Source of the DNA: Entamoeba histolytica HM-1:IMSS
Lineage: Eukaryota; Evosea; Mastigamoebida; Endamoebidae
Assembly: GCF_000208925.1 (NCBI RefSeq)
Contig: NW_001914860.1
Location: 373,612 to 437,611 of the forward strand
Length of the DNA: 64,000 bases
Direction of reading: 5' to 3'
The notes below the pieces were generated by a model, which was not told where the DNA came from, searched no databases, and worked only from the letters and a program-made list of their open reading frames with translations. Positions 1-10,062 of the stretch are shown piece after piece. Both the position numbers and the translations under genes were made by a program. Every line of letters begins with the position of its first letter. The first letter of the stretch is position 1.

Positions 1-850
1 TTCACTCTTATGAGAGTCTTCATCTACACCCGTGTATTTTCCTGAATGTTCATCACAGTATTTCATAATATCCTTCAGATTTGTTATTACAATATCTTTT
101 CCAATTATTTCAAATGGAATTTTAATCCCTTCATTTCTTAACAACCTAACTCTTTCTTGATTTAACAATCTTCATACTGTTATTATGAATGGAATGATTA
201 TTACTCTAATTATTCTTTCTATTTTTCTTATATTTTCTTGTAATTTCATATACTTATTTTATATGTAAATGTTTTAAATATATTCTTCTCTCTTACTATT
301 GTCATATCTATGATTAATACATCTCTTTCATTTAAATCTCTGACATAAATAACTTGTCTTTTATTGAATTTTAATTCTTTCTTATTTATCATTTCTTGAT
401 TCTAAACCATACTCATTTTATCTTTCTCTAATTTTCTTATTATTAATTTCTTTGTATTTTCTTCTTCTCTTTTTTCTTTATTTCTTCTTCTTTATATATT
501 TCATATTTAATTTTTAAATCTCTCCATTTTTATTCTTCTATTTTACCATGTTTATTCATCTGTGATTTTTTAGTGATTATACAGTTGAGAATGATATTAT
601 TTATTATTGTTATTTTATTACAGATATAACACATTGGATATCTTGGTTCATATGTTCAAATTGCTTTCCTTATTACATTATTTCTTGCCTTCTCTTGCTT
701 TTTCTTTATTTGAATATATGCCTCATTATAATATTAATTGTTTTCCATATTTTAATTGTTTTCTTTTTGTCTGACATTTTATCTTCAATGCATTTAAAAT
801 TTCACTACTTACTTTCTTATTTCTCCACTTATTGATATATTCTTATTGAA
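1..850 (-). pseudogene. Antisense remnant of an unknown coding repeat
   Basis: Read on the minus strand, the first 171 bases are an open segment running off the window edge (it contains NEGIKIPFEIIGKDIV and ends HSGKYTG...HKSE), preceded by a stop. Further upstream on that strand, around 560-660, a broken segment reads PRYPMCYICNKITI followed by an NNIILNC stretch, i.e. a CxxC...C pattern like a degenerate zinc knuckle. Stops and frameshifts interrupt everything between. I infer an old transposon or gene-family remnant; a LINE origin is plausible because a LINE copy lies next to it, but I cannot show it. No intact start is visible. Confidence 0.35.
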
Positions 851-944
851 ACTTGTCTTTTATGTATTTTATGTATTTTCTTTTTATCTTTATTTCCTTT
901 TTCTTCTTCTTCATTTATGTTTTTGAATTTTTTTTTATTTATTC

Positions 945-962
945 TTTTTCCACAGGATTTAT
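945..962. repeat. Left copy of an 18-bp direct repeat (target-site duplication)
   Basis: TTTTTCCACAGGATTTAT here is repeated exactly at 1957-1974. The bases on both sides differ between the copies (C before, A after here; A before, G after there), so the repeat is exactly 18 bp. The two copies frame the LINE fragment, as expected for a target-site duplication made by target-primed reverse transcription. Confidence 0.75.
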
Positions 963-1956
963 ATTAGCTGAAATTACAAGAGTAACTAATGATAATCCTT
1001 ATAAATATCTTGGTATTGAAATAGGAGATAAAGTAAATATCAACAAATATTGTACAAGAATATTAAATGATGTATATTCTATTCTATCATCACTAAACAC
1101 TATGAAATATAACATTATCAATACAATAAGAAAGATTAATAGTGATATAATCTCCAAATTAAGATATGGATTTAGTATTGTCCAATGGAAACTAGGAGAA
1201 TTGGAGAATATAGATAAACAAATAAGAAAATCATTAATACAACTCCAATTATACAGTAGAAATATTCCAAAAAGTAGATATTAGTCATATACTGTTAGGA
1301 TGTCCTGTAATGAAAAAGAATCAAATATTAAAACATGATTATGTCTGCAAACAAATATATAAACACACATTAATTACACAATTTATTGAATTTGATTCAA
1401 TTGACTTTAATAATCCTCCAAAAATGTATTAATAATGATGAAATGGTTATAACTTACAATAAAGATTTATTGGTTAGTGATAATTCTTTCAATGCTAGAA
1501 GATAAGATATATATTATCAAAATATGAAAGAAAAGAAATGATATATTATAGATGTTGCTATATGTCAAGATAATAATTTAGAATTAAATTATATTCATAA
1601 AATAAATAAATACAAAGATTTACAAGAGAAATTAAGAAACAATAGAGAAATAATATATGTAGAAATTATACCTGTTATATTATCAATAAATTAATACATA
1701 AAGAGTCAGTAAGAAGAGTAAAATCACTGAAATTACAATTAGAATTTTCCAAAATCCTATGAACAATAATTATCAAAAATATGAAGGAATTAATGTTTTA
1801 TACATTCAATTCTGGCAGCACATTAGAAGAAGAACAATCTAATGCGAGCATGCTAGAAATGAACTCTAATACACCAATAGAGTATATTGAAGAAACTGAA
1901 ATAATCACTTCTCAATATTCATAAAATCCAATTATGGATATATCTAATATTTGACA
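963..1956 (+). mobile_element. 5'-truncated, decayed R4-type LINE (non-LTR retrotransposon)
   Basis: Immediately after the left repeat the sequence reads as the C-terminal part of a non-LTR reverse transcriptase: YKYLGIEIGD, then a thumb-like helical segment with IDKQIRKSLIQLQLY. Next, in shifted frames, comes a restriction-like endonuclease region with SHILLGCPVMKKNQILKHDY...C, and later IIDVAICQDNNLELNYIHK. The last frame, from about 1793, runs to a stop at 1921-1923, and the right repeat follows. These motifs are typical of Entamoeba LINEs (R4 clade). Several stops and frameshifts make the copy inactive. The long ORF beginning upstream at 853 is a chimera of flanking T-rich DNA with a non-ATG start, not a gene. 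Confidence 0.8.
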
Positions 1957-1974
1957 TTTTTCCACAGGATTTAT
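1957..1974. repeat. Right copy of the 18-bp direct repeat
   Basis: Exact second copy of the 945-962 repeat, marking the 3' end of the LINE insertion. The element's last bases before it are TCTAATATTTGACA, so the junction lacks a long poly-A tail. Confidence 0.75.
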
Positions 1975-2669
1975 GAGGAAAAAGAAAATGCTTAAAATTA
2001 AATCAGAAATTAAACAAAAGATTTAAAAAGAAAGATTAAGCAGAAGATGAAAAGATTTTAAAAGGAAGAAATAAAATAAAAGAAGAAATGAGTCGTTACT
2101 CATGCTTCTAGAAAAATATAAATGATGGGTTAAACAAAAAGATTACCCTTTTTAAAAAAAGTGAAGGGATTATTTTCCTCTAAGGTAGGAAGAATGATGC
2201 AAAATTTATTAATTTTTAATTAATTAATTTTTATTCTTTTTCATATTTAAAATTAACCCAATCAAATAGAAAAGAAACTCTTTTTTTAAAAAAATATACA
2301 TTTTCTAAAAAAAGGATAAAATTCATAAAAATTGTTGTTTTACAGAATAAATAAATGTGATTCAACTAGTATATCTTAAAGAGAGTAATGATAATACTGT
2401 AATTTTTATATAATTTTAGAAGTAAAACAATAATAATTTAAAAGAGGAAAAAAATAACTCAAATGAATAAAAAGATTAAATATTGTTATTTTTTAAATTA
2501 TTGAATTATACAAAATAAGAAGAAAAGAAAATATGAAAAATAACAAATGTTTGAAGAAGGATTTTATATATTTTTAATTTGTAATACTCTAAAAAATAAA
2601 GTTAATTTTAAAACGGCTACAAATTGTTAATATTTTATTTGAACTTTAAAACCTTTAATTATTTTTAGT
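1975..2669. other. AT-rich intergenic DNA
   Basis: No gene is visible. The left part (to about 2110) is purine-rich and shares a 20-nt run with 8742-8761. The right part is plain AT-rich spacer and must contain the promoter of the arrestin-like gene. Confidence 0.5.
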
Positions 2670-4505
2670 ATGAGTAATTCTAATAACACTTCTGTTGTTA
2701 CTGTTACTCTTCAAACTGGTGGTATTGCTGGTGAAACTTATTGTGGTTATGTTACTTATCAAGTCCAAAAACCAATATTTGTTAGGTCTGGAATAATAGA
2801 ATTACGATTAGAAACTACTGGTATAAAAATTAATTCAACCCCAAATTTATTACCAGGAAATCTTAATGTTGAAGGTTTTACTACTCGATCTGGGTCTGGT
2901 ACATATGATGTTATTAGTAGTTATCAACTTATTGGAACTTTTGAAATCCCAGGACTTCTTCATTCAATGAGTTTAGAATTACCCCCAGGAACTTATGAAT
3001 TTCCATTTTCTTTTATTCTACCACATGACCTTCCACCTGCCTCTTATTTTGGACCTAAAGGCTTACGTGCTCGATATGTTGTTGATGCTATTCTTTATAC
3101 TTCAGAAGGACCAGTTCAAAGTCGTTATGTTTCATGTCCTGTTATCTTTAATTTAGGTGGTGTTCCACTGTCATTACCCAAAACAGTTTCTTTAGTACTA
3201 AAAACTACACATATTACCGTATCATTACCAAAACAATGTTTTGCTCTTGGAGAGACAATCACTTTAAATTGTTCTATTAAAAATCTTGCAGGAGGTAAAA
3301 ATGATGAGTTATTGGTTGAACTGATCAGTTATTATTCTTTCTTTTTCGGTGGTTTTTCTAATAGTATTTTATCTTATTGTGTTAAGAGTATTGACGAACC
3401 ATTCCAACAACAAATCAGTTTTGTTATTCCAATGACCACATCTCCATCATTTAACAATCAGTCATATAGTTATAGTCATTATATTAGAATTACTAATAAG
3501 TCTGTAAACACATCTGGTCATGTTGAAGGAGAATATATTCCAATAACTATATTTGCTCCTAAACCAATGTCATCTCAATTAATTGAAGAAAACCAAGCCA
3601 GTAACGTAGAAAAGATATTAGTTTCTCCATTAGATAATTTAAAACCACCAAGATTCCCAGAGCGTTGTGTAAATGGATTTGAAAAAATTAGATTAGAAGA
3701 TGGAAAGGTTGTCTATGTTGATCATTTTAAGAGATTAGTTTATGAAAATGAAAATGGAACACCAAGCCAAGTCCCATATCCATGTTATGAATCTGAATTG
3801 TTACCACCAGGACTTACCTTTGGTTATTACAAGAATCAACGATATATCGTTGATTTCTGTAATAAGCAAACATTTTTTGAATTTCAAAGACCTATTCCTT
3901 GTGTTAGTCAAGCTAGTGTTAATGATTGTTCCAATCCAGTTGTTAGTATTCATGTTATAGAAACTATTGGAATGAAAACAAAAAAAGGAAAGAGTCCAAA
4001 AACCTTGCTTTGTGCTGTAATAGATAATAATGGTAAATTATTAAAGTCAAAAGAAAGTAAAGGTGTAGACCAGACATATCCTAAGTCATCATTCATACTT
4101 AATCCAGGTATTGAACGAAGAAATGTTGTTATTTATTTCTTTGAAAAGAAAGCTTTAAAGAAAGACACTATTATAGGTTCTGTTTCATTTGATCTCACCA
4201 AAATAAAATTTGGCAGTCATTTTGATGGATGGTTTGATCTTAAAGGATCACCTTTTGGAAATGAATATGTCTGTGGTAGGGCACATATTCTCTTTGGATA
4301 TGATAGAAGTGAACATAATATTAATGGTCAATGGATTCATCTAAATGACTTTTGCAGTGAAATTTTGGTACCATATTATCCAAATGACGATGCTATGAAA
4401 AAAATAATAGACCAACAAAATGAATTAAGATCTAAAAAGGGTGTTTCACCAATTTATGATACAAGCAAAGGTTGTGTGATTCCAATTAAGTACGCTGATT
4501 TTTAA
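2670..4505 (+). CDS. Arrestin-fold protein with two WW-like motifs and a C2 domain
   Basis: A 611-residue protein. Residues about 10-160 and 180-310 look like arrestin N and C beta-sandwich domains (start VVTVTLQTGGIAGETYCGYV, later LPPGTYEFPFSFILPHDLP, typical of arrestin-domain trafficking adaptors). Two WW-like stretches follow: about 330-362 (GFEKIRLEDGKVVYVDHFKR) and 378-410 (LPPGLTFGYYKNQRYIVDF), both lacking the second Trp. Residues about 424-545 resemble a C2 domain (VVSIHVIETIGM...DTIIGSVSFDLTKI). Arrestin-domain proteins normally connect membrane cargo to NEDD4 ubiquitin ligases, which themselves carry C2 and WW domains. Having these in the adaptor itself is odd. Probable role: cytoplasmic membrane-trafficking adaptor (inference). 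Confidence 0.75.
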   Translation: MSNSNNTSVVTVTLQTGGIAGETYCGYVTYQVQKPIFVRSGIIELRLETTGIKINSTPNLLPGNLNVEGFTTRSGSGTYDVISSYQLIGTFEIPGLLHSMSLELPPGTYEFPFSFILPHDLPPASYFGPKGLRARYVVDAILYTSEGPVQSRYVSCPVIFNLGGVPLSLPKTVSLVLKTTHITVSLPKQCFALGETITLNCSIKNLAGGKNDELLVELISYYSFFFGGFSNSILSYCVKSIDEPFQQQISFVIPMTTSPSFNNQSYSYSHYIRITNKSVNTSGHVEGEYIPITIFAPKPMSSQLIEENQASNVEKILVSPLDNLKPPRFPERCVNGFEKIRLEDGKVVYVDHFKRLVYENENGTPSQVPYPCYESELLPPGLTFGYYKNQRYIVDFCNKQTFFEFQRPIPCVSQASVNDCSNPVVSIHVIETIGMKTKKGKSPKTLLCAVIDNNGKLLKSKESKGVDQTYPKSSFILNPGIERRNVVIYFFEKKALKKDTIIGSVSFDLTKIKFGSHFDGWFDLKGSPFGNEYVCGRAHILFGYDRSEHNINGQWIHLNDFCSEILVPYYPNDDAMKKIIDQQNELRSKKGVSPIYDTSKGCVIPIKYADF

Positions 4506-4684
4506 TTAATAAAAGTTTTTATAATAAAACAAATTTTACAATAATAAAAAAAATTATTTTAATAGTAGAGATTATAAAGTGTTAATAAAACAAATAGAAA
4601 AAGTAATATTGTTTCAAAGTTACTTGAAAAAAATTAATGTAACGAAGAAAAAGAAAATATAATCTTCATCTTAAAAAATATTTA

Positions 4685-6622
4685 ATGGAAAGTGATAATC
4701 ACTCTAGTCATACCGTATATATATATCCTGAAGAATATGAATATAATAATAAAACATTAGTTGATCATGACCATCCTTTGATTCATACTCCTATAGATGC
4801 TGTTGAACATTACACAGAAGATGACCCTTCATATCCATTCCTTGGTGAAAGAAGTTATTTACCAAACGGAGAACGTGGAGAGTATGAATGGAAATCATAC
4901 GGTGAAGTACTTGATACTGCTAAAGCATTGGCTCGTAGCTTACTTGACTTAGGATTGAAAAAAGGAGATGTGGTTGGGTTCTTTTCTAAAAGACGATTAG
5001 AGTGGCATTATCTTTTCTTAGCTTGTGGATATACTGGAATTGTCTTAGTTACATTGTATGAGTCATTATCAGTTGACTCTTTAAAAATTATTGATACTAA
5101 TGCAGAATTTAAAAGAATGTTTGTCTCAGATGAAAAGTTAAAGGTTATTACTGAGGCAACTAAAGCACCAATTACTTTAATTGAAGACCTTCACCCAAGT
5201 GGTGAAAAAACTGTTGCTGAAGAAATGAACTATAAAAGTACTGAACTTGGATTTTATGAGTTAATAGAAAAAGGAAAGAAGCTAAATACTCAACTTCAGA
5301 AAGTAGCTCCAGATGACCGTGCTTTATTAATGTATACTAGTGGAACAACTGGAACACCTAAAGGTGTTGCATTAACATATCGTAATTTATCAGCGTCTTC
5401 TTCTTCTCTGTGGATGAGAATACCATTATATCTTCTTCAAGACTATCCAAGACAATCACGTAAATTATCTTCATTATCCTTCCTTCCACTTGGACATGTT
5501 TTTGCTATTGTAATGGAATTTATTATGTATAGAGTAGGAGGGAGTATTGGTTTTATGTCATCAACACATTTAAAAGTTGTTGAAGATATAGGTGTTTTAA
5601 AACCTGTTGTTTTTGCAGCCGTGCCTCGTGTATTACAATTAATTTATGGTGGTGTTTATAACATCTTAGCCACTAAACCAAAAGCAGTTCAAATGGCATT
5701 TGCCACAGCTATGAAAATAAAAGAACAAGTATTAAAGATTAATCCAACTGCTATTATTCCAGCTTTTGATCAAATTTTCTTTAAACAAGTAACTGAGAAG
5801 TTTGGAGGTAATTTAAGAGTTATCATCTGTGCAGGTGCACCTTTATCATTGGACATTGCTAAGTTTTTTAGAATTGTTATTTCTGATGGATTCTTTATTG
5901 GGTATGGTATGACTGAAACAACTGGAATGGGAACTTCTACTGTATTCCCTGATGGAATTGATCTTGACCATGTTGGACAACCATATGTTAGCTCCATGAT
6001 TAAAGTAAAGTGTGTTCCTGAAATGGGATATTGTACACATAATACCATCCCAAGTGGGGAGGTGTTTATTAAAACGACTGCACAATTTACTGGGTATAAT
6101 AAAGATGACTCAAAAGTTATTGATGAAGAAGGATTTGTTACAACTAATGATATTGTTTCTATACGACCAGATAAAAAAATCAAAATAGTTGCAAGAAAAA
6201 ATAATGTTTTTAAGTTATCACAAGGAGAATATATTTCAGCTGAAAAAGTAGAATCAATGATGACCCAATGCAAGTATGTTCAAGATATTTTTGTATATGG
6301 AAATTCATTAAAAAATTATTTAATTGCTGTTGTTGTACCAAACTTTCAATCTCTTCAAATTTGGGCTGATACTAATGGTAAAGAACTTCCTGACAAAAAA
6401 GAAATCTGTCATTCACAAGAAATCAAAGACATGATCATTAAAGATATGAGTATTGTTGCTGATCAGACTGGACTTAAAGGATTCGAGAAAGTAAAAAAAT
6501 TAGTTCTTCATGATCTTCCATTTGATACTGCCCGTGACTTTATTACTCCTTCAATGAAGTTAAAGAGAAAGAATTTGTATAACTTCTTTAAAGATGATAT
6601 TGATGCATTACTTCAAGACTAA
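4685..6622 (+). CDS. Long-chain fatty-acid CoA ligase (AMP-binding)
   Basis: A 645-residue member of the ANL adenylate-forming superfamily. It activates long-chain fatty acids with ATP and joins them to coenzyme A. The phosphate-binding motif YTSGTTGTPKG lies at about 217-227. The A5 motif GYGMTETTGMG is at about 406, and the hinge/C-terminal region TNDIVSIRPDKKIKIVARKN with a following LSQGEYISAEKVE is the eukaryotic ACSL signature. Length and the absence of a signal peptide fit the ACSL group. It probably acts at membranes in lipid activation. It starts at an ATG 179 bp after the arrestin-like gene, on the same strand. Confidence 0.93.
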   Translation: MESDNHSSHTVYIYPEEYEYNNKTLVDHDHPLIHTPIDAVEHYTEDDPSYPFLGERSYLPNGERGEYEWKSYGEVLDTAKALARSLLDLGLKKGDVVGFFSKRRLEWHYLFLACGYTGIVLVTLYESLSVDSLKIIDTNAEFKRMFVSDEKLKVITEATKAPITLIEDLHPSGEKTVAEEMNYKSTELGFYELIEKGKKLNTQLQKVAPDDRALLMYTSGTTGTPKGVALTYRNLSASSSSLWMRIPLYLLQDYPRQSRKLSSLSFLPLGHVFAIVMEFIMYRVGGSIGFMSSTHLKVVEDIGVLKPVVFAAVPRVLQLIYGGVYNILATKPKAVQMAFATAMKIKEQVLKINPTAIIPAFDQIFFKQVTEKFGGNLRVIICAGAPLSLDIAKFFRIVISDGFFIGYGMTETTGMGTSTVFPDGIDLDHVGQPYVSSMIKVKCVPEMGYCTHNTIPSGEVFIKTTAQFTGYNKDDSKVIDEEGFVTTNDIVSIRPDKKIKIVARKNNVFKLSQGEYISAEKVESMMTQCKYVQDIFVYGNSLKNYLIAVVVPNFQSLQIWADTNGKELPDKKEICHSQEIKDMIIKDMSIVADQTGLKGFEKVKKLVLHDLPFDTARDFITPSMKLKRKNLYNFFKDDIDALLQD

Positions 6623-8028
6623 TAAAGAAAGGTTAGACATTTTCATCGTTTTAGGTTGTTTTTCAAGTACTAGTTTTTCACTTTTGTTAAAAACATCTTA
6701 AGTACTTTATTTAATACCATTTAAAATATCAATTTATCACATATTATTAATAGAGTCATGTTTATTTAAAAACTCTTAACGAACGATACGTAGGACAATT
6801 ATATTTTTTGATTACTTTCAATAATAATTTGTCATGACTCATACCATTCTTTTTATGTTATTTAATAATTACTCCCCTCTGACTAATCACAATAAAGATA
6901 TTGTTATTTTCTATGAAAAATCCTTTGTATTATTTTGTATAAGTTTATTCTATAGTTTTACTTAAAAAAATATCTGTTATGACATTTAGAAATAATTCAT
7001 ATTAATTTCTGTATATATGAGTTTTATTGATTTATTAACTGAAAGTATTTAATTTAGTATCTTTTGAATTGATATTGCCTGATTATTAATAAATAAATGA
7101 TTAATTAAAACAAAAAAAGGAAATACATGAAAAATAAATTAAAAATATAATAATTTAACTAAAACAATCAACCTTACTCATCTATTAATAAAAAATGTAC
7201 TGAACTATATTTTTATCTCAAAGATATTATTTTTCATTTATCTATTTTCAATATTCAAAAATTATTTAACTTCTTTATTTAAAGAAATGTTAAAAATAAA
7301 ACTATTAATTAATTACATTTAACTTTATAAAATCTATCATAATATGAAACAAATGTACTAGCATTTGCTATACTTTATAACTACATTATATTCATTCATT
7401 ATTTTCATATTAAAAACATATTATTCTTTTGTATAATATTTATATTCATCATATGCATCATTAAACTTGCAAAACCTTTTTCTAAGTTAGTTCTTGTTTT
7501 TGCAATAATTTACATTGACGTACATTTGAAATTTATTTTTTTGTTAACAAAGATATTTCTTATATGTTGTTTTTAGTTTAGATACTTTAATTCTAAAAAG
7601 GTTATGAATGAAAGTATTATCAAATAAATTAACAAAAGATTCTAAGAAAGAATTGTTGTTCTTTACATTCCCTAAAAATAAAGTTTATTTAAACTTTTGT
7701 AGAATAATAGAGTCTATTAAGTATATTCTCTATACTTTTTATAACAAAAGTTTCATATAATTCATGTTGTAGCAATTTTATTGAATATGAGCTTTTATAT
7801 CATATAAATAGAAATATCTTATTTGATTAATAATTATAAAGAAAACATATTTTAGAAAAAGTGAGAGAAACAATAAAAGTAATAACAAAGAAACTATAAC
7901 TATAATAAATTATGTAAAAGAATGAAAAAATACTAATGAAATAATTAATTTATACTAAAAGATTAAAAGGAAAAAACCCTTAATGAAAAAAAAAAAAGGA
8001 GGAACTAACTATAAACTAGTTCTTTGTG
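6623..8028. other. 1.4-kb AT-rich intergenic region
   Basis: No ORF with coding character, RNA gene or clear repeat was found on either strand. The right end holds the eL42 promoter region, including the AAACCCT box at 7974-7980. Confidence 0.5.
7974..7980 (+). promoter_or_regulatory. AAACCCT box upstream of eL42
   Basis: AAACCCT lies 48 nt before the eL42 start. The same heptamer (either strand) is found close upstream of eL24, eS12, the Lcp5 homologue and the DYRK kinase in this window. Its function is inferred only from recurrence. Confidence 0.4.
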
Positions 8029-8325
8029 ATGGTCGTAGTTCCAAAGACCAGAAAGACTTATTGCCCAAGATGCGATAAGCATACACCACACAAGGTTTCT
8101 CAATATAAAAAGGGAAAGGACTCACTCCATGTCCAAGGTAAGAGAAGATATGATCGTAAGCAACAAGGTTTTGGAGGTCAAACCAAGCCAGTTTTCAAGA
8201 AGAAGGCTAAAACAACAAAGAAGGTTGTTTTGAAAATCGAATGTACTAAATGCAAGTATAAGCTCCAAAAATGCTTAAAGAGATGCAAACATTTCGAACT
8301 TGGAAATGAAAAGAAGGACAAATAA
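8029..8325 (+). CDS. 60S ribosomal protein eL42 (L44/L36a)
   Basis: A 98-residue protein starting [15 protein letters not shown], almost exactly the eukaryotic eL42 N-terminus. The core [20 protein letters not shown] and [17 protein letters not shown] are diagnostic. It binds zinc through the CPRC pair and the CTKC...C pairs near the C-terminus, and sits at the E-site of the large subunit. A GTG three bases upstream extends the frame by one codon, but the ATG at 8029 matches the family start. No intron is evident. The AAACCCT box is 48 nt upstream. Confidence 0.97.
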
Positions 8326-8916
8326 GCAAAATACCCGGTTTTTATATATTTCACTTTTATTATTTTTTTAATGAAATATTCTCATATTTGAAGATAATAT
8401 GTTTGAGATATCATATATAAACCCTAATACAAATTCAATATTTTAATTTCTTAGTTATTTTATGGTTATAATATTGTCTTTTGATAAGAATATGTATTAA
8501 ACAACACTTTAAAGAATTCAGTAAGATACTATGATTGAATATTATTGAATGAAATGGATATAATGGATGTTATTGAGACTAAATGAAATTAGAAATAATA
8601 ATATAGTGATAATAATATGTTCATTCATTTTCAAATAAAAAAATAAAGAAAGGTAATGTTTTTTTAAATTAAAGTAAAAATCAAAGAAGAAAATAAAAAG
8701 AAGAAATAAACAGAAAGAAGAGTTAAAATACAAGAATAAAAAAGAAATAAAATAAAAGAAGATGCTTTACTCACACTCCAAGAAAAAAACTAAATAATAA
8801 ATAAAAGAAATAAATTATTCATTTATGAATGACAAATCTATTAATACTTAATTATCTATTTTTTATGTTTAAGGGAGTGTTTTCTATAAACTTATTTTCA
8901 GAACAAATTAATTCAA
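8326..8916. other. Intergenic region between eL42 and the small TM gene
   Basis: AT-rich with no convincing gene. AAACCCT occurs at 8419-8425. A purine-rich stretch at about 8640-8810 includes a 20-nt match to 2066-2085 and may be a decayed dispersed repeat. A 63-codon minus-strand frame at 8542-8733 is low-complexity F/L-rich antisense of that stretch and is not called. Confidence 0.45.
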
Positions 8917-9147
8917 TTATTCTTTTTTATTGTAACTAACATAAATTATGAAGAACGCCATAAGAATAGAAAATACTATTGTTGGTATTAATGAAAGAAA
9001 TAGTACATAACTTATTTCTTTACAATACAAACTCCAAGATCCATCATTTTCTTTTTTTCCATCAAGTTCTATCAATGGATGTTCATTCTTATTATACTCA
9101 TTATTGTTTTTATATTCATCAATTTCTCTCTTTCTAATCTCAGTCAT
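8917..9147 (-). CDS. Small putative tail-anchored membrane protein
   Basis: A 76-residue frame from the ATG at 9145-9147 (MTEIRKREIDEYKNNNEY). The first 45 residues are hydrophilic, then one hydrophobic segment (about 47-72, SYVLFLSLIPTIVFSILMAF) is followed by a short polar tail, the layout of a C-terminally anchored protein. I recognise no family. The frame can be extended to a TTG at 9168, which is unlikely in a eukaryote. The reading frame is not low-complexity overall, which supports a real gene, but small size makes it uncertain. Confidence 0.45.
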   Translation of the reverse strand: MTEIRKREIDEYKNNNEYNKNEHPLIELDGKKENDGSWSLYCKEISYVLFLSLIPTIVFSILMAFFIIYVSYNKKE

Positions 9148-9303
9148 AATAATAACAAAAAAGATCAAATAACAAAATAAGAAAAAGAACTAAAAATAAT
9201 ATAGAAAATAAATATAATAAAATAATATTAATTTAAAAGAAGATATATTTAATAGTAAAGTAATAATAAAAAATAGAATAAAAGAAGAAGATTGAAACTG
9301 AAA

Positions 9304-9310
9304 AAACCCT
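9304..9310 (+). promoter_or_regulatory. AAACCCT box upstream of eL24
   Basis: AAACCCT ends 17 nt before the eL24 ATG at 9328, so it could sit at the transcription start or in the very short 5' UTR typical of Entamoeba. Confidence 0.4.
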
Positions 9311-9327
9311 ATCTCAACAATCAGAGG

Positions 9328-9902
9328 ATGTCCATCAAGTTTGTTACAACATGTTTTTCTTTTGAATTAGAAATAAATTTGATTTGATAAAATCATAACG
9401 TATCAAATACTTACAAATTAGAACTCAAGTCTGTGCTTTCAGTGGTTTTAAAATTCCAGTTGCCAAGGGACGTAAATATGTACGTTTAGACCTTAAAAGT
9501 TTCACCTTTATTAACAAGAAATCTCTTATGCAATTCTTAAGAAAGACCAATCCAAGAAAGGTATTCTGGACTGCTATTTACAGACAATTAAATAAGAAAG
9601 GACAACAAAACGAACTTGTTGAAAAGAAGAAGACTAGAAGAGTAATTAAAGTTAACAGAGGATATTCTGGTATTTCTGCAGAAGAAATTGCTAAAAGAAA
9701 ACAAACTCAATCATCTGAAGTTCTTGCTAAGAAGAGAAACGCTGCCATTAAGGAAATTAAAGAAAAGAAAGCTGAAAATGCTGCAAAGAAAGAAGCTGCA
9801 AGAAAAGAAGCTAAGGCTAATGGAAAGAAGGCTACTAACACTTATAAGAAGTCAAATGCTAAGCTTCCAAAGGCTGGACATGCTAACTTCAATTCTAGAT
9901 GA
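9328..9902 (+). CDS. 60S ribosomal protein eL24, one intron
   Basis: Exons 9328-9338 and 9422-9902; intron 9339-9421 (83 nt) begins GTTTGT and ends ATTAG. The spliced 163-residue product begins MSIKTQVCAFSGFKIPVAKG, matching the eL24 N-terminus with its VCxFSG motif. NPRKVFWTAIYRQLNKKGQ and KKTRRVIKVNRGYSG follow, then a Lys/Ala-rich helical C-terminus. Without splicing, only an internal frame from 9528 is seen and the zinc-ribbon-like N-terminus is lost. The exon 1/exon 2 join keeps frame (11 nt plus 481 nt). eL24 forms an intersubunit bridge in the 60S particle. Confidence 0.95.
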
Positions 9903-10062
9903 GTAAATTGACGTCCTTTGTGAAAGAAGATGAATTTAACAATTTGTTGAGGATAAAAGATCTTGTTTTTTTTCATTGATTTTTTTAAACTCAAAATAAA
10001 GAATTTGTAGTATTTTTAAATAAAATATAGTTCTTCTATTCTTCAGTGTCCATTGTAAGACT

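Noticed and set aside
853..962. N-terminal part of a 143-codon frame joined to the LINE fragment
   Set aside because: It starts at TTG in T-rich flanking DNA and crosses the target-site duplication; only the part after 962 is LINE sequence.
5770..6273. 167-codon minus-strand frame
   Set aside because: Antisense shadow of the acyl-CoA ligase; no coding features of its own.
8542..8733. 63-codon minus-strand frame
   Set aside because: F/L-rich low-complexity antisense of a purine-rich spacer.
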